This document shows positions 8,917-18,073 of a stretch of 64,000 nt of DNA, in pieces. The stretch is from Nocardia sp. CY41. GTDB taxonomy: Bacteria; Actinomycetota; Actinomycetes; Mycobacteriales; Mycobacteriaceae. The notes under the pieces were generated by a model. The model made no database searches and was not told the origin of the DNA. It was given only the letters and a program-made list of their open reading frames with translations. The stretch is from assembly GCF_009829325.1 (NCBI RefSeq), contig NZ_VUOS01000022.1, positions 1 through 64,000 of the forward strand, in the 5' to 3' direction. The position numbers and the translations under genes were made by a program. How positions within the stretch are numbered: position 1 is the first letter of the stretch; the number at the start of each line of letters is the position of its first letter.

Positions 8917-9124
8917 TACGTTCCCGACCTCTCTCCCATCGCCACTCGTGCCGCTCGTCCGACCGGCCGCGTCACCCCTTCGCTTGAGCGAGCGGACCGT
9001 TCCGAGGTGCAAATGATCATGGCGGAGCCGGTTCGGAACGGTCAATGGACGCAAAACGACCGTGACGGATCCGTTGCCGGGCGACGGGCGAGTCGTGAGC
9101 GAAGCCGGACGGCAGGGCGGTGGG

Positions 9125-9352
9125 TCAGGCGTCGGCCTGCGCGGTGAACGCGTCGTGCTCGGCGTCGGTGACATCCCTGGCTTCGTCGACGAGCAGGACC
9201 GGGATGCCGTTCTCGATCGGGTATGCCCGGCGCAGGCGCGGGTTGTAGAGCAGCGCGCTGCCGTCGGCGGCACGGACCAGGCGCAGCGGGCCTTTGTCCT
9301 GCGGGCAGGCCAACAGGCTCAGCAATGTGGCATCCAAGGTGTGCTCAGGCAT
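9125..9352 (-). CDS. Trm112-like small protein (UPF0434 type)
   Basis: 75 residues. The Trm112 fold is shown by LLSLLACPQDKGPL (residues 10-23) and RRAYPIENGIPVLLVDEAR (41-59). In other organisms such proteins stabilise SAM-dependent methyltransferases; the partner here is unknown. The zinc-binding cysteines of the eukaryotic protein are reduced to one. Matches the position of Rv1684 beside the Rv1683-like gene once the glycan block is ignored. Confidence 0.85.
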   Translation of the reverse strand: MPEHTLDATLLSLLACPQDKGPLRLVRAADGSALLYNPRLRRAYPIENGIPVLLVDEARDVTDAEHDAFTAQADA

Positions 9353-9361
9353 ACGAGAAAC

Positions 9362-9937
9362 CTACCTTCCGGCCGGGCCGGTCCGAGAACCGTCCGTATC
9401 GACCGCGGGTGTCCGGCGGAACGAGATGTGGCGATGACCGAAGAAGCTCGCGCCCGCCACCAGCGCCATCACCGCGACCGCCGACGGGATGCTCGGCAGA
9501 TGCAGTAGCGAGACCCCCAGCTGGAGCAACACCATGTTGAGCGCCAAGCCGCCGGAATTCACCGCGACGAACGCGAGGAAATCCCGCACCAGGCGCCCGC
9601 GCACCCGGAACACTAGGGTTCGGTGCAGGACGAACGCCACGACCACGCTGATGCTGTAGGCCAGGGCGGGTGCGAGCGCGGCGGGCGCCCGGTTGCCGAG
9701 CACCGCCAACCACAGCACCGTCAGGGCCATGCCCAGGCCGGTGTTCACCATGCCGACGATCGCGAACGCGATCTCCTGGCGATGCACCATGCGCAGCAGC
9801 GGGCCGGGGTCGGCGGGAAGCGCCGCGGGCTCCACGCCTTCGGCATCCGTCTCGAAGGCCCGGGCCGCACCCGGGCTCCCGGCATCGGACCGCCGGACAG
9901 CCGGCGCACCCGGTCGATCCGCCGCGCCCGCGCTCAT
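9362..9937 (-). CDS. GtrA-like membrane protein, copy 1
   Basis: A 191-residue protein with four hydrophobic segments in the GtrA pattern (FAIVGMVNTGLGMALTVLWL, FVLHRTLVFRVRG, VNSGGLALNMVLLQLG, ASFFGHRHISFRR). GtrA proteins are thought to flip polyprenyl-phosphate sugars to the outer face of the membrane. The first 45 residues are an Ala/Pro-rich non-conserved extension. The start overlaps the stop of the upstream large membrane gene (ATGA). Paralogue at 12258-12749. Confidence 0.9.
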   Translation of the reverse strand: MSAGAADRPGAPAVRRSDAGSPGAARAFETDAEGVEPAALPADPGPLLRMVHRQEIAFAIVGMVNTGLGMALTVLWLAVLGNRAPAALAPALAYSISVVVAFVLHRTLVFRVRGRLVRDFLAFVAVNSGGLALNMVLLQLGVSLLHLPSIPSAVAVMALVAGASFFGHRHISFRRTPAVDTDGSRTGPAGR

Positions 9938-12186
9938 CGGACGGCGTCGGCCAAATGGGTGTCCGGGGTCGCGGCCGTGTCGCGCGGCGACGGCGCGTCA
10001 CTCGCTTCGGCCGACCCGTCGAGCCGCCGCCTGCCGCGCAGGTAGGCCCACTCCAGCACACCGACGCCGAGCAGCCCGACCAGGGCCGCGGCGACGCCGA
10101 TCCGCCAGCCCGGCGGTTGCCAGGACAGCACCAGCTCACCGGACGTACCAGCCGGAACATCGACGGCCACAAAGGTTTTGGCGACCAGCGCGGAAGGGAT
10201 CGCTCGGCCGTCGATGGTCACCCGGTACCCGGGCCAGCCGAGCCGGGCGAACACGATCCGCCCGCCTTCCGGGGAGCTCACCCGCACCCGGCTGGTCGTG
10301 TCCGATTCGGCGACCGACGTGGCCGTCACGCCCTGGGTGGCCGCGATCCGGCCGTCCCGGCCCGAGATCGGACCGTCGACGCGTTCGAGCACGGAGATGT
10401 ACTTCTCGTGCCCCGGGTAGTCGACCCATCTCCAGCCGGACGGCGCGGATTGGTCGCGCGCGTCCGGGTAGAGAGCGCGCTGCAGCACGACCCGGTCGAC
10501 CTTCATCAGATCGACGATGGTCCGGCCGGTAGTCGGTTCGGTGCCGAACGCACGCCGGTAGGCATCGGGGCAGACGCTGGTGTCCCAGCGCATGCACAAC
10601 GTCTCGCCGAACCAGTAGTGGCCGTTGGGGGTGTACCCGCTGACGTAGGTCAGCTCGAGATCCTTGGCGTAGTTGCCGAAGACCAGCGATCCGTACGCGC
10701 CGGAAAGGGTGCGTTCCGCAGGCGGAATCAGCATGCGGTCCGCCAGTTGCAGCGTGGTGCCGGGAAAATCGGGGAACGCTGCCTTCATCTCCGACCGGTT
10801 CTCCGGGAGATTCCAGCCCATCGGAGTCGGTTGCGCCGCCCATACCTGCAGATACGCGATCGGGAATACCGAAACGACGATCAGCGCACACGCGGCGGCC
10901 GCGCCACGGCTGCGCCCGAGCCGGACGGCGGCGGCGCCGAGCGCGGCCACACCCAGCGCCGCGACGACATGCCGGATCACCTCGTGGGGCGCGGCCGAGA
11001 AGGAACGCGCCCACAACAGACCGATGAGCACCGCGGCCGCGACGCCACGCCGCCGCCAGTCCTGGACGGTGGCGAAGCGGCCCAGCAGCACGCACACCAG
11101 CACCAGCAGGCCCAAAGCCACCATCGGGAGCACCCGCGCAGGCCAGCGCAACGGGCCGACAGCGCCGGGACCGGCCGTCCACATCAACGCCATCACCGCG
11201 AACAGCGCGGGCGCGACGAGTTCGCGCGCCGCGCCGAGCGCCTTGCGCCAGTCGACGAAGGCCAGCGCCGGAACCAGGAACCAGGCGATGTAGACCACCG
11301 GCATCGGCTGCACGTAGCCCCACCAGGAGCTGAACGCGGGCAGCGTGCTGGGCAGACTGGCGTTCAGCGACTCCGACCACGGCACGGTGAGGAACTGATC
11401 GTTGTTGATCTGCGCGGTGCCACGCCAGGTCACCTTCGCCGACAGCATGCTCGGCAGGTAGGTCGCCAACCCGGCCAGCGCGGCACACGCGGCGACCGCC
11501 AGCAGGCGCAGCGCCGGACGCCACGCCTTCTGATACACGAGTTCGCCGACAGCGACGGCGCCCACCATCAGACCGGCTTCCACCGCGGGGAAGATGTACT
11601 GCACCGAGATGGCCAGATAAAGGAAGACGAAGGTGGGAATCGGCCCGCCGCGCCCGCGGGCGTACCGCACGCCGGAGGCCCACGCGTGGGCCATCCACGC
11701 GGTGCCGGTGAAAGCGGTCATCCAGCTGGCTTCATCGAAGAACAGCAGCCAGCCGGTGAACGGGATGGCGGCGCCCGCGACCGCCGCCCAGGGCGCCTTC
11801 GCGCCGTAGGCCAGGCAGATCCGGTAGACGCCGAGCGCGAGGACGATGGCGAAGATCAGTTTCACCACGGTGGCGTACAACGCGAGGTTGTCCACCGACG
11901 GCGCGATCAGATCGATCAGCAGCTGCGGCGGATTGAGCAGTCCGGCTTCTTCGATGGTGTAGTTGCCCGCCATCCAGTGTTCGGGGACGAGCGCAGGCAG
12001 CCGCCCTTCACGCAGGTACCGGCCGAGCATCACCCATAGCGGCGCGTACTGCGATTCCGTGTCGTCGGTGTAGAAATGCCGGACGTTGGCGGCTAGCACC
12101 GCACCGTATCCCGCGACCACCCCGAGCGCCGTGATGACGCCCCATGTCCAGACTTCGCGGGAAGGAAAGGTGCTACGTTCGGCCAC
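9934..12186 (-). CDS. Large polytopic membrane protein, YfhO/GT-C-like, copy 1
   Basis: 750 residues with about twelve hydrophobic segments, then an extracytoplasmic domain of about 250 residues and a last membrane helix. The acidic motif YTDDTESQY (residues 39-47) lies in the first external loop, as in GT-C glycosyltransferases that use polyprenyl-phosphate sugars. By analogy with GtrC it may add the sugar flipped by its GtrA partner; no enzyme activity is proven for this family. GTG start at 12186, nine bases after a TAGGGT -10 (12196-12201), so the message may be nearly leaderless. Paralogue at 12746-15004. Confidence 0.8.
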   Translation of the reverse strand: MAERSTFPSREVWTWGVITALGVVAGYGAVLAANVRHFYTDDTESQYAPLWVMLGRYLREGRLPALVPEHWMAGNYTIEEAGLLNPPQLLIDLIAPSVDNLALYATVVKLIFAIVLALGVYRICLAYGAKAPWAAVAGAAIPFTGWLLFFDEASWMTAFTGTAWMAHAWASGVRYARGRGGPIPTFVFLYLAISVQYIFPAVEAGLMVGAVAVGELVYQKAWRPALRLLAVAACAALAGLATYLPSMLSAKVTWRGTAQINNDQFLTVPWSESLNASLPSTLPAFSSWWGYVQPMPVVYIAWFLVPALAFVDWRKALGAARELVAPALFAVMALMWTAGPGAVGPLRWPARVLPMVALGLLVLVCVLLGRFATVQDWRRRGVAAAVLIGLLWARSFSAAPHEVIRHVVAALGVAALGAAAVRLGRSRGAAAACALIVVSVFPIAYLQVWAAQPTPMGWNLPENRSEMKAAFPDFPGTTLQLADRMLIPPAERTLSGAYGSLVFGNYAKDLELTYVSGYTPNGHYWFGETLCMRWDTSVCPDAYRRAFGTEPTTGRTIVDLMKVDRVVLQRALYPDARDQSAPSGWRWVDYPGHEKYISVLERVDGPISGRDGRIAATQGVTATSVAESDTTSRVRVSSPEGGRIVFARLGWPGYRVTIDGRAIPSALVAKTFVAVDVPAGTSGELVLSWQPPGWRIGVAAALVGLLGVGVLEWAYLRGRRRLDGSAEASDAPSPRDTAATPDTHLADAVR
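11347..11448. repeat. 102-base near-identical tract shared with 14144-14245
   Basis: Differs from 14144-14245 at one position. The tract lies inside the two paralogous membrane protein genes, encodes the segment from MLSAKVTW to LNASLPS, and is far better conserved than the flanks. This suggests recent gene conversion or strong constraint. Confidence 0.85.
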
Positions 12187-12257
12187 GAGTCCCAGACCCT
12201 ACCGTCAACGCGGTGCCGCACGGGCAAGCCAGTGCCGGAATGCCGTCCTGGAAGGCG

Positions 12258-12749
12258 CTATCGCGCAGCGCCTCGGGTCCCGGCCTCCGGCTCACGGTGA
12301 AACGAGATGTAGCGGTGGCCGAAGAAACTGGCGACGGCCACCAGGCCCATCACCACGACCGCCGACGGGATCCGCGGCAGGTGCAGCACCGAGACGGCCA
12401 GCGACAACAGCACCGTATTCAACAGCAGACCACCGGAATTCACCACCACGAAGCCCGCGAAGTCGCGCAGCAGGCGGCCACGGACCCGGAATACGAGCGT
12501 CCGGTGCAAGACGAAGGCGACGACGATGCCGATGGCGTAGGCAAGCACCACCGCGACGGCGGGCGGCCACGCGTCGCCCAGCACCGCCAGCCACGCGACG
12601 GTCAGCGCGATGCCCAGCAGGGTGTTGCCCGCGCCGACCACCGCGAACGCGACCTCCTGTCGCCGGAACACCCGCACCAGGAGTCCCGGCGCTGGCCCGT
12701 CACCCATGGCCGCGGCCTCCGCGGCGACCGGACGCGCGTTCGTCCTCAC
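12258..12749 (-). CDS. GtrA-like membrane protein, copy 2
   Basis: 163 residues with the same four-helix pattern as copy 1 (FAVVGAGNTLLGIALTVAWL, FVLHRTLVFRVRG, VNSGGLLLNTVLLSLA, ASFFGHRYISFHR) but a shorter N-terminal extension. Overlaps the upstream membrane protein gene by four bases. Proposed polyprenyl-phosphate sugar flippase. Confidence 0.9.
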   Translation of the reverse strand: MRTNARPVAAEAAAMGDGPAPGLLVRVFRRQEVAFAVVGAGNTLLGIALTVAWLAVLGDAWPPAVAVVLAYAIGIVVAFVLHRTLVFRVRGRLLRDFAGFVVVNSGGLLLNTVLLSLAVSVLHLPRIPSAVVVMGLVAVASFFGHRYISFHREPEAGTRGAAR

Positions 12750-15004
12750 GAAACGACGTCCGCCAGCTCACGGTCCGGCTCGGTGCGCTCGGCGTCGTCC
12801 GCCTCCTCCGGCTGCTCGCGGCGCCGGGACCGGACCTGCAGCCACTGCAGCACCCCGAGCCCGAGCACGCCCGCCACGGCGGCGGCGATGCCGATCTTCC
12901 AGCCGGGCGGACGCCAGGTCAGCACGAGTTCGGCGTTCTGGGTGCCCGCGGGGACGTCGACGGCGATGAAGGACTTGGCGACCGTGGTGATCGGCAGCGA
13001 CTTGCCGTCCAGCGTGACCCGGTATCCCGGCCAGCCCAATCGGGCGAACACCACCCGGCCGCCTTCGGCGGAGGACACGCGCACCCGGCTGGTGGTGTCG
13101 GTTTCGGAGATCGACGTCGCGCTCACCTTCTCGGCATCGGTGACGCGGCCGTTCGTCGTCGAGACGAGTCCGCCCACGCGTTCCAGCACCGCGATATAGC
13201 GCTCGTGGCCGGGGTAGTCCGCCCACTTCCACCCCTCGGGCGCCGGTTGGCCGGGCGCGTCGGGGAACAACGCACGCTGCAGCACCACACGATCCAGATT
13301 CATCAGATCGACCAGCGGCCGCCCGATGGTCGGTTCAGGCGCGAACATCCGCCGGTAGGCGTCGGGGCAGACGCTGCCGTCCCAGCGCATGCACAGCAGC
13401 TCACCGAAATAGAAGTGGCCGCTGGGGGTGTACCCGTTGACGTAGTCGAGCTCGAGACCCCGGGCGTAGTTGCCGAAGACCAGCGACCCGTACGCACCCT
13501 CGACGCTCTTGTCCTGCGGCTGCAGTAGTCCGCGATCGCCCAGCTGGATGGTGTTGCCCGCAAAATCCGGGAACGCCGCCTTCGCTTGCGAACGCTTCGT
13601 GGGCAGATTCCACGACATCGGCGTCGGTTGCGCGGCATCGACCTGGAAGTACGCGATCGGGAACATCGCGACGATGGTCAGCGCGCACGCCGCCGCGGTC
13701 CCCTTGGTGCGCCCCAGCCACACCGCCGCCGCGACCAGCGCCGCCAGCGCGAGCGCCGCGATCACGTGCCAGATCACGTCGTGCGGGTCGGCGGAGAACG
13801 AGCGCACCCACAGCAGCAGGATCAGCACGCCCGCCGCGATGCCGCGGCTCTTCGGATCCCGCACCGTGCCGTAGCGCCCCAGCAGCACGCACACCAGGAT
13901 CAGCAGCCCGATGGCCAGCATCGGCAGCACACGCGCGGGCCAGCGCAGCGGTCCGACCGAACCGGGGCCCGCGGTCCACATCAGCATCATCATCGCGAAG
14001 ATCGCGACCGCGCTCAGCTCCCGCCACGCCTCCCGGGCGCGACGCCAATCGATGAACGCGAGGGCGGGGATCAGGAACCAGGCGATGTAGGTGACCGGCA
14101 GCGGCTGCACGTAACCCCACCACGACGTGAAGGCGGGCAGCGAGCTGGGCAGACTGGCGTTCAGCGACTCCGACCACGGCACCGTGAGGAACTGATCGTT
14201 GTTGATCTGCGCGGTGCCACGCCAGGTCACCTTCGCCGACAGCATCGACGGCAGGAAGGTCAGCAGGCCCGCGAGCCCGGCGCAGCCCGCCGCGAGCGTC
14301 AGCCGCAGCACCGGCTGCCACTTGCGCTGGTACACGAGTTCGCCCACCGCCACGGCCAGCAGCATCAGCACGGCTTCCACCGCGGGGAAGATGTACTGCG
14401 TCGAGATGGTCAGGTACAGGTAGACGAACACCGGGATGGGTCCGCCGAGACCACGCGTATAGCGCACCGACGCCGCCCAGGCGTGCACCATCCAGGCGGT
14501 GCCGGTGAGCGCGGTCATCCAGCTGGCTTCGTCGAAGAAGAGGAAGAAGCCCGACAGCGGCAGCGCGATGCCGGCCACCGCCGACCAGGCGGGCCTGCCG
14601 CCGTAGACGAGGCATACGCGGTACACGCCGAGCGCGGCGATGATCGAGAAGATCAGCTTCACGACGGTGGCGTACAGCGCGACGTTGTCCACCGAGGGCG
14701 CGATCAGATCGATCAGCAGCTGCGGCGGGTTGAACAGGCCCGCGTCGTCCATGGTGTTGTTGCCCGACATCCACTGCTCGGGCACCATGACCGGGAATTC
14801 GCCCGCGCGCAGCGCGCGGCCCAGACCCACCCACAGCGAGGTGTACTGGGATTCGGTGTCGTCGGTGAAGAAATGCCGGGCATTGGCGAGCAGGACAGCG
14901 AGGTAACCCGCGATCACTCCGAGCGCGGTGATGACCCCCCACCGGTAGACATCTCGCCGCGAATAGACATCCGGCCGCGAGCCGGGCACTGCACTGTCCG
15001 TCAC
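12746..15004 (-). CDS. Large polytopic membrane protein, YfhO/GT-C-like, copy 2
   Basis: 752 residues, co-linear with copy 1 over its whole length, including the acidic loop motif FTDDTESQY and the extracytoplasmic segment with FGNYARGLELDYVNGYTPSG. I place the start at the GTG at 15004 because the upstream block TAGGGT-N9-GTG (-10 at 15014-15019) is the same as at copy 1; a TTG at 15013 is possible. The conserved promoter shows that the duplication included regulatory DNA. Probable transferase of a lipid-linked sugar onto an exported glycan or glycolipid. Confidence 0.8.
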   Translation of the reverse strand: MTDSAVPGSRPDVYSRRDVYRWGVITALGVIAGYLAVLLANARHFFTDDTESQYTSLWVGLGRALRAGEFPVMVPEQWMSGNNTMDDAGLFNPPQLLIDLIAPSVDNVALYATVVKLIFSIIAALGVYRVCLVYGGRPAWSAVAGIALPLSGFFLFFDEASWMTALTGTAWMVHAWAASVRYTRGLGGPIPVFVYLYLTISTQYIFPAVEAVLMLLAVAVGELVYQRKWQPVLRLTLAAGCAGLAGLLTFLPSMLSAKVTWRGTAQINNDQFLTVPWSESLNASLPSSLPAFTSWWGYVQPLPVTYIAWFLIPALAFIDWRRAREAWRELSAVAIFAMMMLMWTAGPGSVGPLRWPARVLPMLAIGLLILVCVLLGRYGTVRDPKSRGIAAGVLILLLWVRSFSADPHDVIWHVIAALALAALVAAAVWLGRTKGTAAACALTIVAMFPIAYFQVDAAQPTPMSWNLPTKRSQAKAAFPDFAGNTIQLGDRGLLQPQDKSVEGAYGSLVFGNYARGLELDYVNGYTPSGHFYFGELLCMRWDGSVCPDAYRRMFAPEPTIGRPLVDLMNLDRVVLQRALFPDAPGQPAPEGWKWADYPGHERYIAVLERVGGLVSTTNGRVTDAEKVSATSISETDTTSRVRVSSAEGGRVVFARLGWPGYRVTLDGKSLPITTVAKSFIAVDVPAGTQNAELVLTWRPPGWKIGIAAAVAGVLGLGVLQWLQVRSRRREQPEEADDAERTEPDRELADVVS
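14144..14245. repeat. 102-base near-identical tract shared with 11347-11448
   Basis: Second copy of the near-identical tract described at 11347-11448, one base different. Confidence 0.85.
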
Positions 15005-15186
15005 GAGTTCCAAACCCTACAGGGCAGCCCTGCGCTTGGCATCGGTCGCGGACGCCACCAAGATGAGGGCATGATCAGCTGCTCCGGTAGCCGCCCTGCG
15101 CCCCGTGCTAGAGTCCACACCGGTTCGGGCTCTGCAGTCCTGCGACGAGTACCGGCACGCACCGTCATCGAAAGTCGAACCAGCTG

Positions 15187-16287
15187 ATGCCGATTCCCCC
15201 CGCCCGCACACTCCGTTCCGGCGCCCCCGCGACGAACGGTGCACCGGCACGGCCCGGCGTGGACCGGCCGCACACGGTGTCGGTGGTCGTGCCGGTGTAC
15301 CGGGGTGAGGACACGATCGCCGGCCTGGTCGCCGAGCTGCACGAGCTCACGCGCGCCTGCGAGACTCCCGGCGGCACGGCGTTCACCGTCACCGAGATCA
15401 TTCTGGTGCACGACCACGGCCCGGACCGCTCCGACGTGGTCCTGCAGGAACTGCAGCGGACCTACCCCGCGGTGCGCACCGTCTGGCTCAGCCGGAACTT
15501 CGGCCAGGACGCCGCCACGATCGCCGGGATGTCGGTCGCCGCCGGTGACTGGATCGTCACCATGGACGAGGACGGCCAGCACGATCCTCGCTTCATCAGC
15601 ACGTTCCTGGACACGGCGCTGGCACAGCGCGCCGATCTCGTCTATTCCAAGCCCAGCAACACCAGGCCGCACGGATTTCTGCGCAATCTGACCTCGCGCG
15701 GAGCCAAGCTGGTCCTCGCGACGCTGTTCGCGTTCCCGGATTCCACCCGGTTCGAGAGCTACCGGCTGATCCGCGGGGACATCGGCAGGCAGCTCGCCGA
15801 GGTCGCCTCCAACGGCGTCTACCTGGACGTCGCGCTGACCTGGGTGGTCGGCGCCGTCGCGCAGGCGCCGGTGGTGCTGCGCGCCGAAGGCAGGGAGGAG
15901 TCCGGCTACAACTACCGCCGCCTGTTCTCCCTGTTCTGGAAGATGGTGCTGTGCAGCGGCACCCGCGGACTGCGGTTGGTCAGCCTGCTCGGCGTCACCC
16001 TGGCGCTGGCCGGTGGCGTGATGGCCGCGATCGTCGTGTTCGAAGCGCTGACCACGGACGGCTGGGCACCCGAAGGCTGGGCCTCCACCATCGTGGTGCT
16101 GCTGCTGTGCTCCGGCGCCGTGCTGTTCTCGCTCGGGCTCATCGCCGAGTACCTGGGCGTCGCGTTGCACATCCTGGTGGGCAAACCCCTCTATCTCACC
16201 GTCGAGACGCCGACGCCGCGTCCGGCCGACATTTCGCCACCGACCGCCACCACCGCCAGCAGGGGGACCGACCGGGTTGAGCACTGA
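15187..16287 (+). CDS. GtrB-like polyprenyl-phosphate glycosyltransferase (GT2)
   Basis: 366 residues. The N-terminal GT2 domain opens with VSVVVPVYRGED (31-42) and carries the metal/nucleotide motif MDEDGQHDP (126-134). Two hydrophobic segments follow at about 257-285 and 295-325, as in GtrB/ArnC-type enzymes that load a nucleotide sugar onto bactoprenyl or decaprenyl phosphate on the cytoplasmic face. With the two GtrA-like and two GtrC-like genes divergently adjacent, it completes a Gtr-type three-component glycosylation set. A disordered Pro/Thr tail overlaps the next gene. Confidence 0.88.
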   Translation: MPIPPARTLRSGAPATNGAPARPGVDRPHTVSVVVPVYRGEDTIAGLVAELHELTRACETPGGTAFTVTEIILVHDHGPDRSDVVLQELQRTYPAVRTVWLSRNFGQDAATIAGMSVAAGDWIVTMDEDGQHDPRFISTFLDTALAQRADLVYSKPSNTRPHGFLRNLTSRGAKLVLATLFAFPDSTRFESYRLIRGDIGRQLAEVASNGVYLDVALTWVVGAVAQAPVVLRAEGREESGYNYRRLFSLFWKMVLCSGTRGLRLVSLLGVTLALAGGVMAAIVVFEALTTDGWAPEGWASTIVVLLLCSGAVLFSLGLIAEYLGVALHILVGKPLYLTVETPTPRPADISPPTATTASRGTDRVEH

Positions 16288-17416
16288 CCGCGTCATCTTC
16301 AGCCGTCCGTACCGGGCGCGCCGGGAACTAGCGAATCTGGAGGCCGTGCTGGCCTCCGACCACAGCCATGGCGACGGACAGTTCACCGCGTCGGCCACCG
16401 CGAAGCTGAAGGCGATCACGGGCGCACCGCACGCCCTGCTCACCACCTCCTGCACGTCCGCGCTGGAAATGGCGGGCCTGCTGCTGGAGCTGGGTCCCGA
16501 CGACGAGGTGATCGTGCCCAGTTTCGCCTTCACCTCCACCGCCACCTCGATGGCGCTGCGGGGGGCGACCTGTGTCTTCGCCGATATCGATCCGGCCACC
16601 GGCAACCTCGATCCGGAGTCGGTGGCGGCCGTGCTCACCGAGCGCACGAAGGCCGTGGTGGCCATCCACTACGGGGGCGTCGCCGCCGACATGGCCGGAT
16701 TGCTGGAGCTGGCCAACGCGCACGGCGTCGCCGTCGTGGAGGACAACGCGCACGGGCTCGGCGGCGCCTGGCGCGGCAGGAAGCTCGGCACCATCGGCAC
16801 GATGGGCACGCTCAGCTTCCACGACACCAAGAACGTGCACTGCGGCGAGGGCGGCGCGCTGCTGCTCACCGATGAGATCCTGATGGCCCGCGCCGAGATC
16901 ATCCGGGAGAAGGGCACCGACCGGGCCCGGTTCCTGCGCGGAGCCGTGGACAAGTACTCCTGGCAGGACATCGGTTCCAGCTACTTGCCGAGCGAGCTGA
17001 ACGCGGCGGTGCTGGACGCGCAGCTGGACGAGTTCGACGCCATCCAGGCCGGACGCCACCGGGTGTGGGACGCCTACGCCGCCGCCCTGCCGGACTGGGC
17101 CCGGCGCAACGACGTGCGCCTGATGTCGGTGCCCTCCGATCGCGAGCACACCGCGCACCTGTACTACCTGCGTACCCCGACCGAGCGCCGCCGCGACGAC
17201 CTCATCGCGCACCTGGCCGCACAGGGCATCTCCGCGCCGTTCCACTACATTCCGCTGGATTCCAGCCCGGCCGGCTTCAAGCTCGGCCGCACGCCGCGCG
17301 CGTGCGCCCGCAGCGCCGAGTTCTCCGCGACCGTCGTGCGCCTGCCGCTCTGGCCGGATCTCACCGACGCGCAGGTGGCCCGGGTGGTGGACGCGGTCAC
17401 CGCGTTCACCGTCTGA
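16277..17416 (+). CDS. Sugar-nucleotide 4-aminotransferase (WecE/RffA-like)
   Basis: 379 residues of the DegT/DnrJ/EryC1 fold, predicted to make a dTDP-4-amino-4,6-dideoxyhexose by PLP-dependent transfer from glutamate. The PLP lysine is Lys185 in FHDTKNVHCGEGG. Other hallmarks are TTSCTSALEMA (56-66), PSFAFTSTATS (81-91) and VEDNAHGLGGAWRGRKLG (154-171). TTG start at 16277 overlaps the glycosyltransferase stop by 11 bases and is preceded by AGGGGGA. Context suggests the amino sugar is the unit moved by the Gtr-like system. Confidence 0.87.
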   Translation: MSTDRVIFSRPYRARRELANLEAVLASDHSHGDGQFTASATAKLKAITGAPHALLTTSCTSALEMAGLLLELGPDDEVIVPSFAFTSTATSMALRGATCVFADIDPATGNLDPESVAAVLTERTKAVVAIHYGGVAADMAGLLELANAHGVAVVEDNAHGLGGAWRGRKLGTIGTMGTLSFHDTKNVHCGEGGALLLTDEILMARAEIIREKGTDRARFLRGAVDKYSWQDIGSSYLPSELNAAVLDAQLDEFDAIQAGRHRVWDAYAAALPDWARRNDVRLMSVPSDREHTAHLYYLRTPTERRRDDLIAHLAAQGISAPFHYIPLDSSPAGFKLGRTPRACARSAEFSATVVRLPLWPDLTDAQVARVVDAVTAFTV

Positions 17417-18022
17417 TCACGCGGTGAGCACGTAGAGCTTCTCCCGGCCGCCCGCGATCAGCGACCGGCGGGCTACCCGTGGGCCGTACGCCGTGAAGAG
17501 CTCGTCCAGCGACTGCTCGGTGAAGCGGTGCGCCTGCTCGCCGTCGCCCGCGTCGGTGAACCGTTTGCCGATCGTGGCGAGGACCGGGTTGTCGCTGGTC
17601 GCCAAGTTGCGGACGGGCTCGGCGACGATGACCTGTGCGGTGGCCGCCGTGAGCATCCGATCGAGGAGGGGGCGCGGCTCGGGCAGGAAGTGATAGAGGC
17701 TGGCCTGCATGATGACGTAATCGGCCTCGGGCAGCGCGTCGCCGGAACGCAGGTTCCACACTCTGCCCCGACCGCCGGCTTCGTTCACGCGCGCGACGAA
17801 ACGCTCGTTCAGATCGAGCCCCGTGTAGTCGACCGACTTGTGGCGCAAGTAGCGGGTGTAGAGCGTCGCGGGTCCGCAGCACAGATCGACTACGCTCGCA
17901 CCCGCGGGCACGAGCTCAGCGATCGCGCGATACCGAGCCGTGTAGTGCCTGCCGTACAACCCGCGCATCAGAACCTCGTAGACGGTCCCGTTGCGGTAGA
18001 TGAGGCTCGTTCTCACAGGCAC
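17417..18022 (-). CDS. Class I SAM-dependent methyltransferase
   Basis: 201 residues with SAM motif I VVDLCCGPATLY near residues 44-55, an acidic residue after beta-2 (YTGLDLN) and YVIMQASLYHFLPEP as motif IV/post. Substrate unknown; it adjoins the sugar block and could methylate a sugar or lipid. Ends directly against the aminotransferase stop (convergent, no gap). Confidence 0.78.
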   Translation of the reverse strand: MPVRTSLIYRNGTVYEVLMRGLYGRHYTARYRAIAELVPAGASVVDLCCGPATLYTRYLRHKSVDYTGLDLNERFVARVNEAGGRGRVWNLRSGDALPEADYVIMQASLYHFLPEPRPLLDRMLTAATAQVIVAEPVRNLATSDNPVLATIGKRFTDAGDGEQAHRFTEQSLDELFTAYGPRVARRSLIAGGREKLYVLTA

Positions 18023-18073
18023 TCACTATGCCATCGGTCGGTGAATCCGGCGCTTCGGCAATGTGTATCGCGT

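Noticed and set aside
9670..12039. Plus-strand open frame of 789 codons opposite the first large membrane gene
   Set aside because: Same reasoning: antisense to a clear polytopic membrane protein, with no recognisable domain.
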